NCBI RefSeq assembly: GCF_030209355.1
Contig: NZ_JARVSF010000028.1
Span: 1-48,074 of the forward strand
Reading direction: 5' to 3'
From: Pseudarthrobacter sp. fls2-241-R2A-127
GTDB taxonomy: Bacteria > Actinomycetota > Actinomycetes > Actinomycetales > Micrococcaceae
DNA: 48,074 nucleotides
A model generated the notes under the pieces. The model was not told where the DNA came from and ran no database searches. It saw nothing but the letters and a program-made list of their open reading frames with translations. This document shows, one piece after another, positions 34,529 to 42,366 of this stretch. Positions within the stretch are counted from its first letter, which is position 1; every line of letters starts with the position of its first letter. The translations under genes and the position numbers were made by a program.

Positions 34529-36351
34529 GCACGGCAACATTCGGCACCGCCAACGAAGACAACGCCCACCTCAGCAAGAGCGACAGCAGGGCGGTCCGAC
34601 GACGGTCGCTCGCCTTGCTGGGCTCCCTGATCCGGCCCGTGCGGGTGCGGTTCTGGCTGACCCTCGCCATGGTGGTCCTGTCCCAGGCGGCCCGGGTGGC
34701 CGGCCCGGCGCTGATCGCTTTCGGGATCGACCATGCCCTCCCTGCCCTCCGGTCGGGTGAGAACCTCCCGCTGGTGTTCACCGGCGTCGCCTACCTGCTG
34801 GCGGCCATCGCGACGGCGGGCCTCACCGCCCTGTACGTCACCTCCACGGCACGGCTCAGCCAGGCCATGCTGCTGGACCTCCGCGTCCGGGTGTTCAGGC
34901 ACACCCAGCGGCTCAGCCTGGAGTTCCACGAGAAGTACACGTCCGGCCGGATCATTGCCCGCCAGACGTCGGACCTGGAGGCCTTGCGCGAACTCCTCGA
35001 CTCCGGGGTCAGCTCGCTGGCCTCCGGGATGCTCTTCATGGCGTTCACGGCGGCCACCATCTTTGCCCTGGACTGGCGCAGCGGCCTGCTGGTGCTGGCC
35101 GCCGGCGTGCCCATGTTCTTCCTGGCCCGCTGGTACCAAAAGCACTCCCAGATCGCCTTCCGCGAATCACGGGTTGTTTCCGCCCGGCTGATCGTGCACT
35201 TCGTCGAAACCATGACCGGCATCCGCGCGGTCAAGGCCTTCCGCAAAGAAAAGGAAAACTCCCAGACCTACGGCAACCTCGCCGAGGACTACCGGCTGGT
35301 CACCGTCCGGTCCATCAACCTTAACGGCATCTTCCAGCCGGGACTGGTGCTGATCGGCAACGTGTGCGTGGCGGTGGTGCTGCTGTTCGGCGGCTTCCGG
35401 GTGCTGGGCGGTGACCTGGCTGTGGGCGTCCTCCTGGCCCTCATCCTCTCCACCAAGCGGTTCTTCCAGCCCGTGGACCAGATGGCCATGTTCTACAACT
35501 CATTCCAGAGCGCGCAGGCAGCCCTCGAAAAGGTGTCCGGGCTCCTCGAAGAAGTACCAACGGTCCGGCCACCGAAGAACCCGGTCCCGCTTCCCGAAGC
35601 CACCGGACGCATCGACTTCAAGGACGTTGAATTCCGCTACGGCGACGGACCCGTGGTGGTGCCGCTCCTCAACCTGCACATCCCGGCCGGACAGACCGTC
35701 GCCCTGGTGGGGCAGACCGGGGCCGGCAAGTCCACCCTGGCCAAACTCATCGCGCGGTTCTACGACGTCACCTCGGGAAACCTAATGCTGGACGGCGTGG
35801 ACCTCCGCGACCTGGGCACGACCGATCTCCGCCGGAACATCGTCATGGTCACCCAGGAAGCGTTCCTGTTCAGCGGCTCAGTGGCGGACAACATCGCACT
35901 GGGCCGGCCGGAGGCAACACGTGCCGAGATCGAGGAGGCCGCCAAGGCCGTGGGGGCGCACGACTTCATCCTGGAACTCCCTGAGGGTTACGACACCGAC
36001 GTGAACAAGCGCGGCGGCAGGGTCTCCTCCGGACAGCGGCAGTTGATCAGCTTCGCCAGGGCCTTCCTGGCGCGGCCGGCGGTATTGATCCTGGACGAGG
36101 CCACATCCTCCCTGGACATCCCCTCTGAACGGCTCGTGCAGGCCGGGCTGGCCCGCCTGCTCGCCGGGACGGAGGCCGCGCGCAGGACGGCACTGATCAT
36201 TGCGCACCGCTTGTCCACAGTGGAGACCGCTGACAGGGTGCTGGTGGTGCACGACGGCCGGATTGTGGAAGACGGCACGCCGGAGGAACTGATCGGCGGC
36301 GGCGGCCGCTTCGCGGACCTGCACGGGGCGTGGAAGGATTCCCTGGTCTAA
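34525..36351 (+). CDS. ABC exporter half-transporter, catalytic subunit
   Basis: 608 residues, same architecture as its neighbour. Walker A GQTGAGKSTL is at about 396, Walker B AVLILDEATSSLD has the normal catalytic Glu, and the H-loop is IIAHRLS. The signature reads VSSGQRQL instead of LSGGQ, the complementary defect to the Asp in the partner. It starts in a 4-base overlap with the previous gene (ATGA), so equal synthesis is expected. Forms a heterodimer with it in the membrane. Confidence 0.93.
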   Translation: MSTATFGTANEDNAHLSKSDSRAVRRRSLALLGSLIRPVRVRFWLTLAMVVLSQAARVAGPALIAFGIDHALPALRSGENLPLVFTGVAYLLAAIATAGLTALYVTSTARLSQAMLLDLRVRVFRHTQRLSLEFHEKYTSGRIIARQTSDLEALRELLDSGVSSLASGMLFMAFTAATIFALDWRSGLLVLAAGVPMFFLARWYQKHSQIAFRESRVVSARLIVHFVETMTGIRAVKAFRKEKENSQTYGNLAEDYRLVTVRSINLNGIFQPGLVLIGNVCVAVVLLFGGFRVLGGDLAVGVLLALILSTKRFFQPVDQMAMFYNSFQSAQAALEKVSGLLEEVPTVRPPKNPVPLPEATGRIDFKDVEFRYGDGPVVVPLLNLHIPAGQTVALVGQTGAGKSTLAKLIARFYDVTSGNLMLDGVDLRDLGTTDLRRNIVMVTQEAFLFSGSVADNIALGRPEATRAEIEEAAKAVGAHDFILELPEGYDTDVNKRGGRVSSGQRQLISFARAFLARPAVLILDEATSSLDIPSERLVQAGLARLLAGTEAARRTALIIAHRLSTVETADRVLVVHDGRIVEDGTPEELIGGGGRFADLHGAWKDSLV

Positions 36352-36435
36352 GCCGCATCCCAGGCTCCCCGGCGGCCGGATTTCGCATCGGGCCCTGCCA
36401 TCGGCTATCCTTGTAAAGTTGCTTTTGCAGCGGAT

Positions 36436-36512
<77 letters not shown>

Positions 36513-36515
36513 TAA

Positions 36516-36550
36516 CGAAAAGAGGGTCTCCATTGGAGGCCCTCTTTTCG
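36516..36550 (+). terminator. Terminator of tRNA-Pro
   Basis: Arms CGAAAAGAGGGTCTCC and GGAGGCCCTCTTTTCG pair over 16 positions with one G-T pair and a 3-base ATT loop. It starts 4 bases after the CCA end. T-rich arm ends fit a rho-independent terminator. Confidence 0.88.
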
Positions 36551-36620
36551 CGTCTCTATTTGGTTACGGCGGTTACCGGAAAACGGCCGCCACAAAAAGC
36601 CGCCCACTTAAATTGAATGA

Positions 36621-36642
36621 CCCCGGAGCTGTCGCTCCGGGG
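36621..36642 (-). terminator. Terminator of the secreted peptide gene
   Basis: Perfect 9-base-pair stem CCCCGGAGC/GCTCCGGGG with a TGTC loop. Read on the minus strand it lies 30 bases after the peptide gene stop and is followed by a T-rich stretch (TCATTCAATTT). Confidence 0.75.
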
Positions 36643-36672
36643 CCATCCTCGCCTCCTGGGTGAGGAAGCTGT

Positions 36673-36906
36673 TTATGCAGGATCAGGCCAGTTGCCCACG
36701 TACGTGATGACCGTAGTAGTAGTGGTGGTAGTGGTGGTGCTCTTGTCCTTCTTCACCTTTGCAGAGGCGGGGTCGGGCCAGTTGCCTACTGCTACAGACA
36801 CGCTCGAATTATCGGCGACGGAGCCTGAGGCCAGGACAGCCGGAGCTGCCGCGGAAAAAGCCAGGGCCCCGGCCAGGACGGCCGCGGTTGCGATCTTCTT
36901 CAACAT
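36673..36906 (-). CDS. Secreted pro-peptide with duplicated VGNWPDPA (putative signal precursor)
   Basis: 77 residues, not recognised as a known family. A Sec signal peptide (MLKKIATAAV, hydrophobic to about 26, cleavage likely after VLA at 27) is followed by a Ser/Ala/Val-rich segment, VGNWPDPA at 40-47, a lysine-rich link (KVKKDK), nine Thr codons in a row, VITY, and a second VGNWPDPA at 70-77, which is the exact C-terminus. The two octapeptide copies differ at 5 of 8 codons, all synonymous. GAGGAAC lies just upstream of ATG at 36906. It is divergent from an HTH-TPR regulator, so a cleaved signalling peptide is the favoured model. A small secreted structural or surface protein is the alternative. 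Confidence 0.75.
   Translation of the reverse strand: MLKKIATAAVLAGALAFSAAAPAVLASGSVADNSSVSVAVGNWPDPASAKVKKDKSTTTTTTTTTVITYVGNWPDPA
36676..36789 (-). repeat. Two copies of a 24-base octapeptide-coding repeat
   Basis: Copies at 36766-36789 and 36676-36699 both encode VGNWPDPA. Codons GTA/GTG, CCC/CCT, GAC/GAT, CCC/CCT and GCC/GCA differ between them, while GGC, AAC and TGG are identical. The lack of amino acid change despite this drift indicates selection on the peptide itself. Confidence 0.85.
36712..36738 (-). repeat. Triplet microsatellite encoding nine threonines
   Basis: Nine consecutive ACN codons (mostly ACC/ACT) lie between the two peptide copies. Replication slippage would change the linker length in 3-base steps without breaking the frame. 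Confidence 0.8.
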
Positions 36907-36957
36907 ATAAGTTCCTCAATACGAGTCGGATTCGTTACAAAGCCAGCACTGTCCTTG

Positions 36958-36986
36958 TTGACACACATTGTAAAATATTTTCCACA
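36958..36986. promoter_or_regulatory. AT-rich palindromic region between peptide and regulator genes
   Basis: A perfect 10-base palindrome AAAATATTTT (36972-36981), flanked by TTGT and CCACA, is preceded by a perfect TTGACA hexamer (36958-36963). Such AT-richness is rare in this window. It is a candidate operator for the adjacent HTH protein and probable site of one or both divergent promoters; -10 elements could not be assigned firmly. Confidence 0.5.
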
Positions 36987-37036
36987 GGGGCTGTCAAGCA
37001 TCCGTCAGCCCCACTTGTCCAAAAAGGAGGATACGC

Positions 37037-38302
37037 GTGGGCAACGGGTTCGGAGAAAAGCTCCGCGCGGAGCGCCTTGAGCGTGGACTGACACAGGCCG
37101 AACTGGGCAAGGACCTGTATTCACCAAGCTACATTTCGCTGCTCGAAACCGGCCGGCGCGAACCGACGGCGGAAGTCATCGAGGAACTGGCGCGCAGGCT
37201 GGAGTTGGCACCGAAGGCGCTGGAAGCCTGGAGCCAACCCATTTCCGTCAGCGACGCCGAGTACGTGCTGGCCGGCCTCTACGCCCGGCAGGCGTGGGAC
37301 CTGCGCGACTATCCCCTGGCGGCAAGCCACGCTGCCACGGCTGCGAAGATCGCCCTTGAGGGGCGGAACACCAGTGCGTGGTGGAACATGACGTACATGC
37401 AGGCCGAGTGCCTGATCAAGCAGGGCAACTGGCGGGAAGCCCAAAAGATCATGGAGCACCTGCTGGAACATCCCATGGCCAGGGAGTCGGCAGGGCTTGC
37501 CGTCCGGGCACACCAGATGCTCGCCGGAATCTACCAGGGGCAGGGCCAGCTGAGCCTCGCTGTGGACCAGGGAATCCAGGCAGTGGACCTGTGCAAGCAG
37601 CTCCCCAAGGGGTCAACCCTCATCATCAACGCCCACCACGCCCTGATCGGTGCATTGGCCGAGAGCGGACGGCTGGACGACGCCTGGGGTTACTGCCAGG
37701 CCATGATCGAGCACGTCGACGAATTCTCCATGAGCCAGCTCGCCGGCGAGGTGGCCTGGGTGGTGGGAAACGTCGCCTTCATGCGGCACGACTACGCCGA
37801 AGGCGTGAGGCACCACGAGCGCGCCGCGCGGCTGCTCTCCCCCGCCAATGACATCGGGCTGTGGGCCCGGTTCAACAAGGCATCCGCGGCAGTCCGCCTT
37901 TCGTCCGGAATCGTCGAACCGGAAACCCTGTCTGCGATCGAACGTGCCGAACTGGCGTTGTCGATCGTGGGGGGAAACAAGTCCGACCAGCTGGAAGTTG
38001 CATTCATCCGCGCCCGCTGGCTGTACCTGACCGGGGACATCGTGGCCGCCGTCGAGAAACTCCGCGAAATCCACGCCGAGCGCGCAAGCCTGGCCAAGCA
38101 CACGGCAGGCGAGGTCTCGCTCCTCCTGGGCAAGTCGCTCAAGGCTGCCGGTGACACCGACGAAGCCCTGGTGCACTTGGAGGAAGCCCAGAAGGCCTTC
38201 GCCGCGGCAGGCGCCCAGGACAGGGTCCAGCAGGCCTTGGACGCGATCCTTGAAATCAAGCTGGCCCAGAAGCGCGCGGCAGCGGCCGCCAAAGCCAGCT
38301 GA
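37037..38302 (+). CDS. XRE-type HTH plus TPR regulator (putative RRNPP-like receptor)
   Basis: 421 residues. The N-terminal XRE helix-turn-helix spans about 7-61 (GLTQAELGKD, SYISLLETGRREPTAEVIEEL). From about residue 73 to 395 the sequence is alpha-helical with a roughly 35-40-residue period, as in tetratricopeptide repeats; Asn117, Asn198, Asn245 and Asn280 sit in A-helix-like positions, where RRNPP receptors use Asn to hold peptide backbones. GTG start at 37037 has a strong AAGGAGG ribosome binding site. It is divergent from the duplicated-peptide gene. No ATPase or AfsR/SARP domain is seen. Role as peptide sensor is inferred from layout and context. Confidence 0.85.
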   Translation: MGNGFGEKLRAERLERGLTQAELGKDLYSPSYISLLETGRREPTAEVIEELARRLELAPKALEAWSQPISVSDAEYVLAGLYARQAWDLRDYPLAASHAATAAKIALEGRNTSAWWNMTYMQAECLIKQGNWREAQKIMEHLLEHPMARESAGLAVRAHQMLAGIYQGQGQLSLAVDQGIQAVDLCKQLPKGSTLIINAHHALIGALAESGRLDDAWGYCQAMIEHVDEFSMSQLAGEVAWVVGNVAFMRHDYAEGVRHHERAARLLSPANDIGLWARFNKASAAVRLSSGIVEPETLSAIERAELALSIVGGNKSDQLEVAFIRARWLYLTGDIVAAVEKLREIHAERASLAKHTAGEVSLLLGKSLKAAGDTDEALVHLEEAQKAFAAAGAQDRVQQALDAILEIKLAQKRAAAAAKAS

Positions 38303-38308
38303 CCCCAC

Positions 38309-38341
38309 CCAGGTGAACCCCGCGCCGGCGGGGCCACCTGG
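38309..38341. terminator. Hairpin between convergent HTH-TPR gene and purC
   Basis: Outer arms CCAGGTG/CACCTGG and inner arms CCCCG/CGGGG form a stem with a small asymmetric bulge. It lies 6 bases after the regulator stop and 12 bases before the purC stop, so it may serve both. Confidence 0.6.
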
Positions 38342-38353
38342 TTGAGCTGTGAA

Positions 38354-39292
38354 TCAGGAGAAGCTCAGCCCGGTGATCTTCTCGTACGCTTCGACGTAAC
38401 GGCTGCGGGTGCGTTCCACCACGTCGGCAGGCAGCGCCGGTGGCGGGGTGTCGGATGACCGGTCCCAGCCCGACGCGGCAGAGGTCAGCCAGTCCCGCAC
38501 GTACTGCTTGTCGTAGGAGGGCTGGGCTTGGCCGGGCTTGTAGGTTGCGGCGTCCCAGAAACGGGAAGAATCAGGGGTCAGCACCTCGTCGCCCAGGGTG
38601 ATGGACCCGGAGACGGCGTCGTAGCCGAACTCCACCTTGGTGTCCGCCAGGATAATGCCGCGTTCCCGCGCGATCCTCTCCGCGGTGGTGTAGATCTTCA
38701 AGGTCAGCTCGCTCAGGCGGGCAGCGATGTCATCCCCCACCAGCGCCACCACGGCGTCGTAGGTGATGTTCTCGTCGTGCTCACCGATCAGTGCCTTGGC
38801 GGACGGGGTGAAAATGGCGTGCTCCAGCCGGGAGCCATCCACCAGCCCCTCCGGGAGCGGGATATCGCACACCGTCCCGGACGCTTTGTACTCCAGCAGC
38901 CCTGAACCCGTGAGGTAGCCGCGGGCAATGCACTCCACAGGGAACATGTCCAGCTTCTTGCAGATCATGGCCCGGCCCTCCACCTCTGCGGGCACGCCGT
39001 CTTCCACCGTGGACCCGAGCACGTGGTGCTCGACGCCCAGCTGGTCGAACCACCAGAGGCTCAGCTGGGTGAGGATGCGGCCCTTGTCCGGGATCTCGCT
39101 GGACAGCACATGGTCAAACGCGCTGATGCGGTCGCTGGCCACCACCAGGACACAGTCCTGGCCCAGCCGCTGCACGATCGCTTCGTCCGCAGGTTCGTAG
39201 AGGTCGCGCACCTTGCCGGAGTAGATGTGCGTCCAGCCCGGCAGTTCCAGGGTGTCGGTGGCGTAGCCGCGGTTTTCTGAAGTTCCACTCAT
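38354..39292 (-). CDS. purC: Phosphoribosylaminoimidazole-succinocarboxamide synthase
   Basis: 312 residues. Joins CAIR and aspartate in de novo purine synthesis. SAICAR synthase motifs are visible: YSGKVRDLYE near the N-terminus, DRISAFDHVL, and FPVECIARGYLTGSG. It follows purD with a 1-base gap, so both are expected to be co-translated. The length is close to that of other actinobacterial PurC proteins. Confidence 0.95.
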   Translation of the reverse strand: MSGTSENRGYATDTLELPGWTHIYSGKVRDLYEPADEAIVQRLGQDCVLVVASDRISAFDHVLSSEIPDKGRILTQLSLWWFDQLGVEHHVLGSTVEDGVPAEVEGRAMICKKLDMFPVECIARGYLTGSGLLEYKASGTVCDIPLPEGLVDGSRLEHAIFTPSAKALIGEHDENITYDAVVALVGDDIAARLSELTLKIYTTAERIARERGIILADTKVEFGYDAVSGSITLGDEVLTPDSSRFWDAATYKPGQAQPSYDKQYVRDWLTSAASGWDRSSDTPPPALPADVVERTRSRYVEAYEKITGLSFS

Positions 39293-39293
39293 G

Positions 39294-40610
39294 TCAGGCC
39301 TTCGCTTTCACTACGGGCAGCGAACCGGTGGCACCGTACGGCACCTTGATTTCGCCGCGGGCCGCCTTGCGGGCAATGTCGCTGCGGTACTGGGAGCCAT
39401 CAAGCTGGACCAGCTCGACGCCGTCGTAGGCCCTTTCGCGGGCCTCCACGAGGTCGCTGCCCAGGGCGACGACGGCCAGGACGCGGCCGCCGGCGGAGAC
39501 CACCTTGCCCTCGTCGTCCAGGGCGGTGCCGGCGTGGATGACGTGCACGCCGTCCAGGGCGTCCACTTTCTTGAGTCCACGGATACGGTCACCGGTGCGG
39601 GGCGTGTCCGGGTAGTTTTCCGAGGCCACGACGACGGCGACGGCGGTGTCCTTGGACCAGCGCAGCTCCTCCGCCTTGTCCAGTTCGCCCTTGGCGGCGG
39701 CCATGAGCAGCGCGCCCAGGGGGGTCTTGAGCCGGGCGAGGACCGCCTGCGTTTCGGGGTCCCCGAAGCGGACGTTGAATTCGATGACGCGGGTTCCGCG
39801 GGACGTGAGTGCCAGCCCGACGAAGAGCACCCCCACGAACGGAATGCCGCGGCGCGCCATCTCGTTCACGGTGGGCTGCGCCACCCGGTCGAGGACTTCC
39901 TGCACCAGGCCTTCGGGGGCCCACTCGAGCGGGGTGTAGGCGCCCATGCCCCCCGTGTTGGGGCCTTCGTCGTTATCGAAGATGCGCTTGAAATCCTGGG
40001 CGGGCGAGAGTGCCACGGTGTTCTGCCCGTCGCAGAGGACAAAGAGGGAAACCTCGGGGCCGTCCAGGAACTCCTCGATCACCACGGATCCGCCGGCGTC
40101 GAAGCAGGACTGGGCGTGGGCCAGGGCTTCGTCGCGGTTCCTGGTGACCACCACGCCCTTGCCCGCGGCCAGGCCGTCGTCCTTGACCACGTAGGGCGCG
40201 CCGAAGGTGTCCAGCGCAGACTCGGCTTCCCCGGCGTTGGTGGCCACCATGGCCATGGCCGTGGGGACGCCGGCCTCCGCCATGATCTCCTTGGCGAACG
40301 CTTTGGACGCCTCCAGCTGCGCTGCTGCCTTGCTGGGCCCGAAAACGGGGATGCCGGCGGCGCGGACGGCGTCCGACACGCCTGCGGCCAGCGGAGCCTC
40401 GGGGCCCACCACCACGAGATCGACCGTGAGGCGGGCAGCCAGTTCGGCAACAGCCTGGGGATCGTTGCCGTTGATGTTGTAGGTGGGTACCAGCTTGCTG
40501 ATACCGGCATTGCCGGGCGCCGCGTGGACTTCGGACACGTTGGGGTCGGCAAGCAGGGAGCGGACAATGGCGTGTTCGCGGCCTCCGGGGCCAATGACGA
40601 GTACCTTCAC
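39294..40610 (-). CDS. purD: Phosphoribosylamine-glycine ligase
   Basis: 438 residues. ATP-grasp enzyme making GAR in purine synthesis. Motifs: VIGPGGREHAIV at the N-terminus, GPSKAAAQLEASKAFAK, a PYVVKDDGLAAGKGVVV ATP-binding strand, and NVRFGDPETQ near the C-terminus. GTG at 40610 was chosen because the PurD N-terminus begins there; a much longer open frame continues upstream but lies antisense to the molybdoprotein gene. TACCCT lies 8 bases before the GTG and GGAG 3 bases before it, so the transcript may be leaderless or nearly so. Confidence 0.95.
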   Translation of the reverse strand: MKVLVIGPGGREHAIVRSLLADPNVSEVHAAPGNAGISKLVPTYNINGNDPQAVAELAARLTVDLVVVGPEAPLAAGVSDAVRAAGIPVFGPSKAAAQLEASKAFAKEIMAEAGVPTAMAMVATNAGEAESALDTFGAPYVVKDDGLAAGKGVVVTRNRDEALAHAQSCFDAGGSVVIEEFLDGPEVSLFVLCDGQNTVALSPAQDFKRIFDNDEGPNTGGMGAYTPLEWAPEGLVQEVLDRVAQPTVNEMARRGIPFVGVLFVGLALTSRGTRVIEFNVRFGDPETQAVLARLKTPLGALLMAAAKGELDKAEELRWSKDTAVAVVVASENYPDTPRTGDRIRGLKKVDALDGVHVIHAGTALDDEGKVVSAGGRVLAVVALGSDLVEARERAYDGVELVQLDGSQYRSDIARKAARGEIKVPYGATGSLPVVKAKA

Positions 40611-40652
40611 AGTCTCCAAGGGTACTTTGTGCACCCTTCCCGCTCCTAAGCT

Positions 40653-42305
40653 GTGACCTTCCCGGCCCCGCAGGTCAATCCGGACTACGTGCCGCTCCGA
40701 ACCACCTCCATGACAAAGCTTCGGAACCGCCTGACCGGCCCCACCGCACTCGCCGCCCTGGCAGGTGTGGTGGCAGCCGCCGTCGTACTTGCCGTTGCGG
40801 AGCTGCTCGGCGCCTTCTTCACCGCCAGGGCAACCCCGCTGTTCGCCTTGGGGTCCACCTTCATCGACTTCACGCCGCCCCGGCTGAAGGACTTTGCGAT
40901 CGCCACCTTCGGTACCAATGACAAAACTGCGCTGTTCGTGGGAATGGGGCTGACCATTGCGGTGCTCGCCTGCATCCTGGGTGTCGTGGCGTACCGGAAA
41001 TGGGCGTTGGGCGTCCTGGGCGTCCTGTTCATGGGCGCGGTAATCGTCGCCTGCGTCGTGACCCGCGCCGGCGTCAGTGGCGTGGACGCCATCCCGTCCG
41101 TGCTGGGAACCGTCGCGGGCCTGGTGGCCCTGCGCCTGCTCATGGTGCCGCTGTGGCGGCTGAAGGAGAGCAAGCCGTGGCCGGAAGCTCCGGCAGACCA
41201 GGCAGCCGACGCCGATGCCGGGCTGGGACACGAAGGCGCCAGCCGTCGTCGCTTCTTTGCTGCGGCAGGGATCACCGCGGTGGCAGCCGGCATCGCCGCC
41301 ACGGGTGGACGGTTGCTGGGAGCGGCGCGCAACAACGTGGCCAAAGCCCGGGATGCGCTCACGTTGCCTGCCCCGGCCAAAGCCGCAGCAGCGGTTCCCG
41401 CCGGCGTGCAGTCGCCCGTCCCCGGGGTCACGCCATGGTTGACGGACACCGCCGACTTTTACCGGATCGACACGGCCCTGAGCGTCCCGGAAATCAATGT
41501 CAACGACTGGGAACTGCGGGTGCACGGGCTGGTGGAGCAGGAAGTCACACTCACGTTCCAGGACCTGCTGGACGCCAGCCTGATCGAATCGCACGTCACG
41601 CTCACCTGCGTCTCCAACCCGGTGGGCGGCAACCTCGCCGGAAATGCCAAATGGCTGGGCATGCCCATCCGCGACGTCCTGGCCCGGGCGAAACCCAAGG
41701 AGGGTGCGGACATGGTGCTCTCCAAGTCCATCGACGGCTTCAGTGCCTCCACTCCCCTGGAGGTCCTGCAGGACGGACGCGACGCCATGCTGGCGATCGG
41801 CATGAACGGCGAGCCCCTGCCGCTGGAGCACGGCTTCCCGGTGCGGATGGTGGTCCCCGGGCTCTACGGGTTCGTCTCCGCCACCAAGTGGGTAGTGGAC
41901 CTGGAGGTCACCCGCTTCGCGGACAACAAGGCCTACTGGACCGAGCGTGGCTGGTCCGAACGCGGCCCCATCAAGACGATGGCCCGCGTGGAAGTTCCCA
42001 AGTCTTTCGCCAAGGTTCCCGCCGGAAAGGTTGCCGTGGGCGGCACAGCCTGGGCCCAGACCCGCGGAATCACCAAGGTGGAAATCCAGATCGACAACGG
42101 TGAATGGACGGAAACGGTCCTCTCCACGGAGGCCTCCACGGTCACCTGGCGGCAATGGTCCTACGAGTGGGAGGCCACGCCGGGCCCGCACTACATCAAA
42201 GTCCGTGCCACCGACGGGACAGGGGAAGTGCAGACGGAGCAGCGCGCAGATCCCGTCCCGGACGGCGCGTCGGGCTGGCAGTCGGTGATGGTGACCGTCC
42301 AATAA
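40653..42305 (+). CDS. Membrane-anchored molybdopterin oxidoreductase, sulfite-oxidase-like
   Basis: 550 residues from the GTG at 40653. Several N-terminal membrane helices (about residues 28-175) precede a twin-arginine-like SRRRFFAAAG and a C-terminal oxidoreductase molybdopterin-binding domain. LTCVSNPVGGNLAGNAKW holds Cys319, the residue that binds molybdenum in this fold; a Mo-co dimerisation-like domain ends the protein. The catalytic domain probably lies outside the cytoplasm. Start is uncertain: ATG at 40710 (MTKLRNRL) is an alternative, and neither has a clear ribosome binding site. Substrate unknown; sulfite or methionine sulfoxide are possibilities. Confidence 0.85.
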   Translation: MTFPAPQVNPDYVPLRTTSMTKLRNRLTGPTALAALAGVVAAAVVLAVAELLGAFFTARATPLFALGSTFIDFTPPRLKDFAIATFGTNDKTALFVGMGLTIAVLACILGVVAYRKWALGVLGVLFMGAVIVACVVTRAGVSGVDAIPSVLGTVAGLVALRLLMVPLWRLKESKPWPEAPADQAADADAGLGHEGASRRRFFAAAGITAVAAGIAATGGRLLGAARNNVAKARDALTLPAPAKAAAAVPAGVQSPVPGVTPWLTDTADFYRIDTALSVPEINVNDWELRVHGLVEQEVTLTFQDLLDASLIESHVTLTCVSNPVGGNLAGNAKWLGMPIRDVLARAKPKEGADMVLSKSIDGFSASTPLEVLQDGRDAMLAIGMNGEPLPLEHGFPVRMVVPGLYGFVSATKWVVDLEVTRFADNKAYWTERGWSERGPIKTMARVEVPKSFAKVPAGKVAVGGTAWAQTRGITKVEIQIDNGEWTETVLSTEASTVTWRQWSYEWEATPGPHYIKVRATDGTGEVQTEQRADPVPDGASGWQSVMVTVQ

Positions 42306-42326
42306 AGCGGCCGGGCCCCGGCCCGG

Positions 42327-42353
42327 GGGTGGCCCGCCATCCGCGGGCCACCC
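42327..42353 (+). terminator. Hairpin between molybdoprotein and asparaginase genes
   Basis: Perfect 11-base-pair stem GGGTGGCCCGC/GCGGGCCACCC with a 5-base loop, 21 bases after the molybdoprotein stop and directly before the asparaginase promoter region. No T-run, so termination strength is uncertain. Confidence 0.6.
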
Positions 42354-42366
42354 ATAGACTGGCAGT

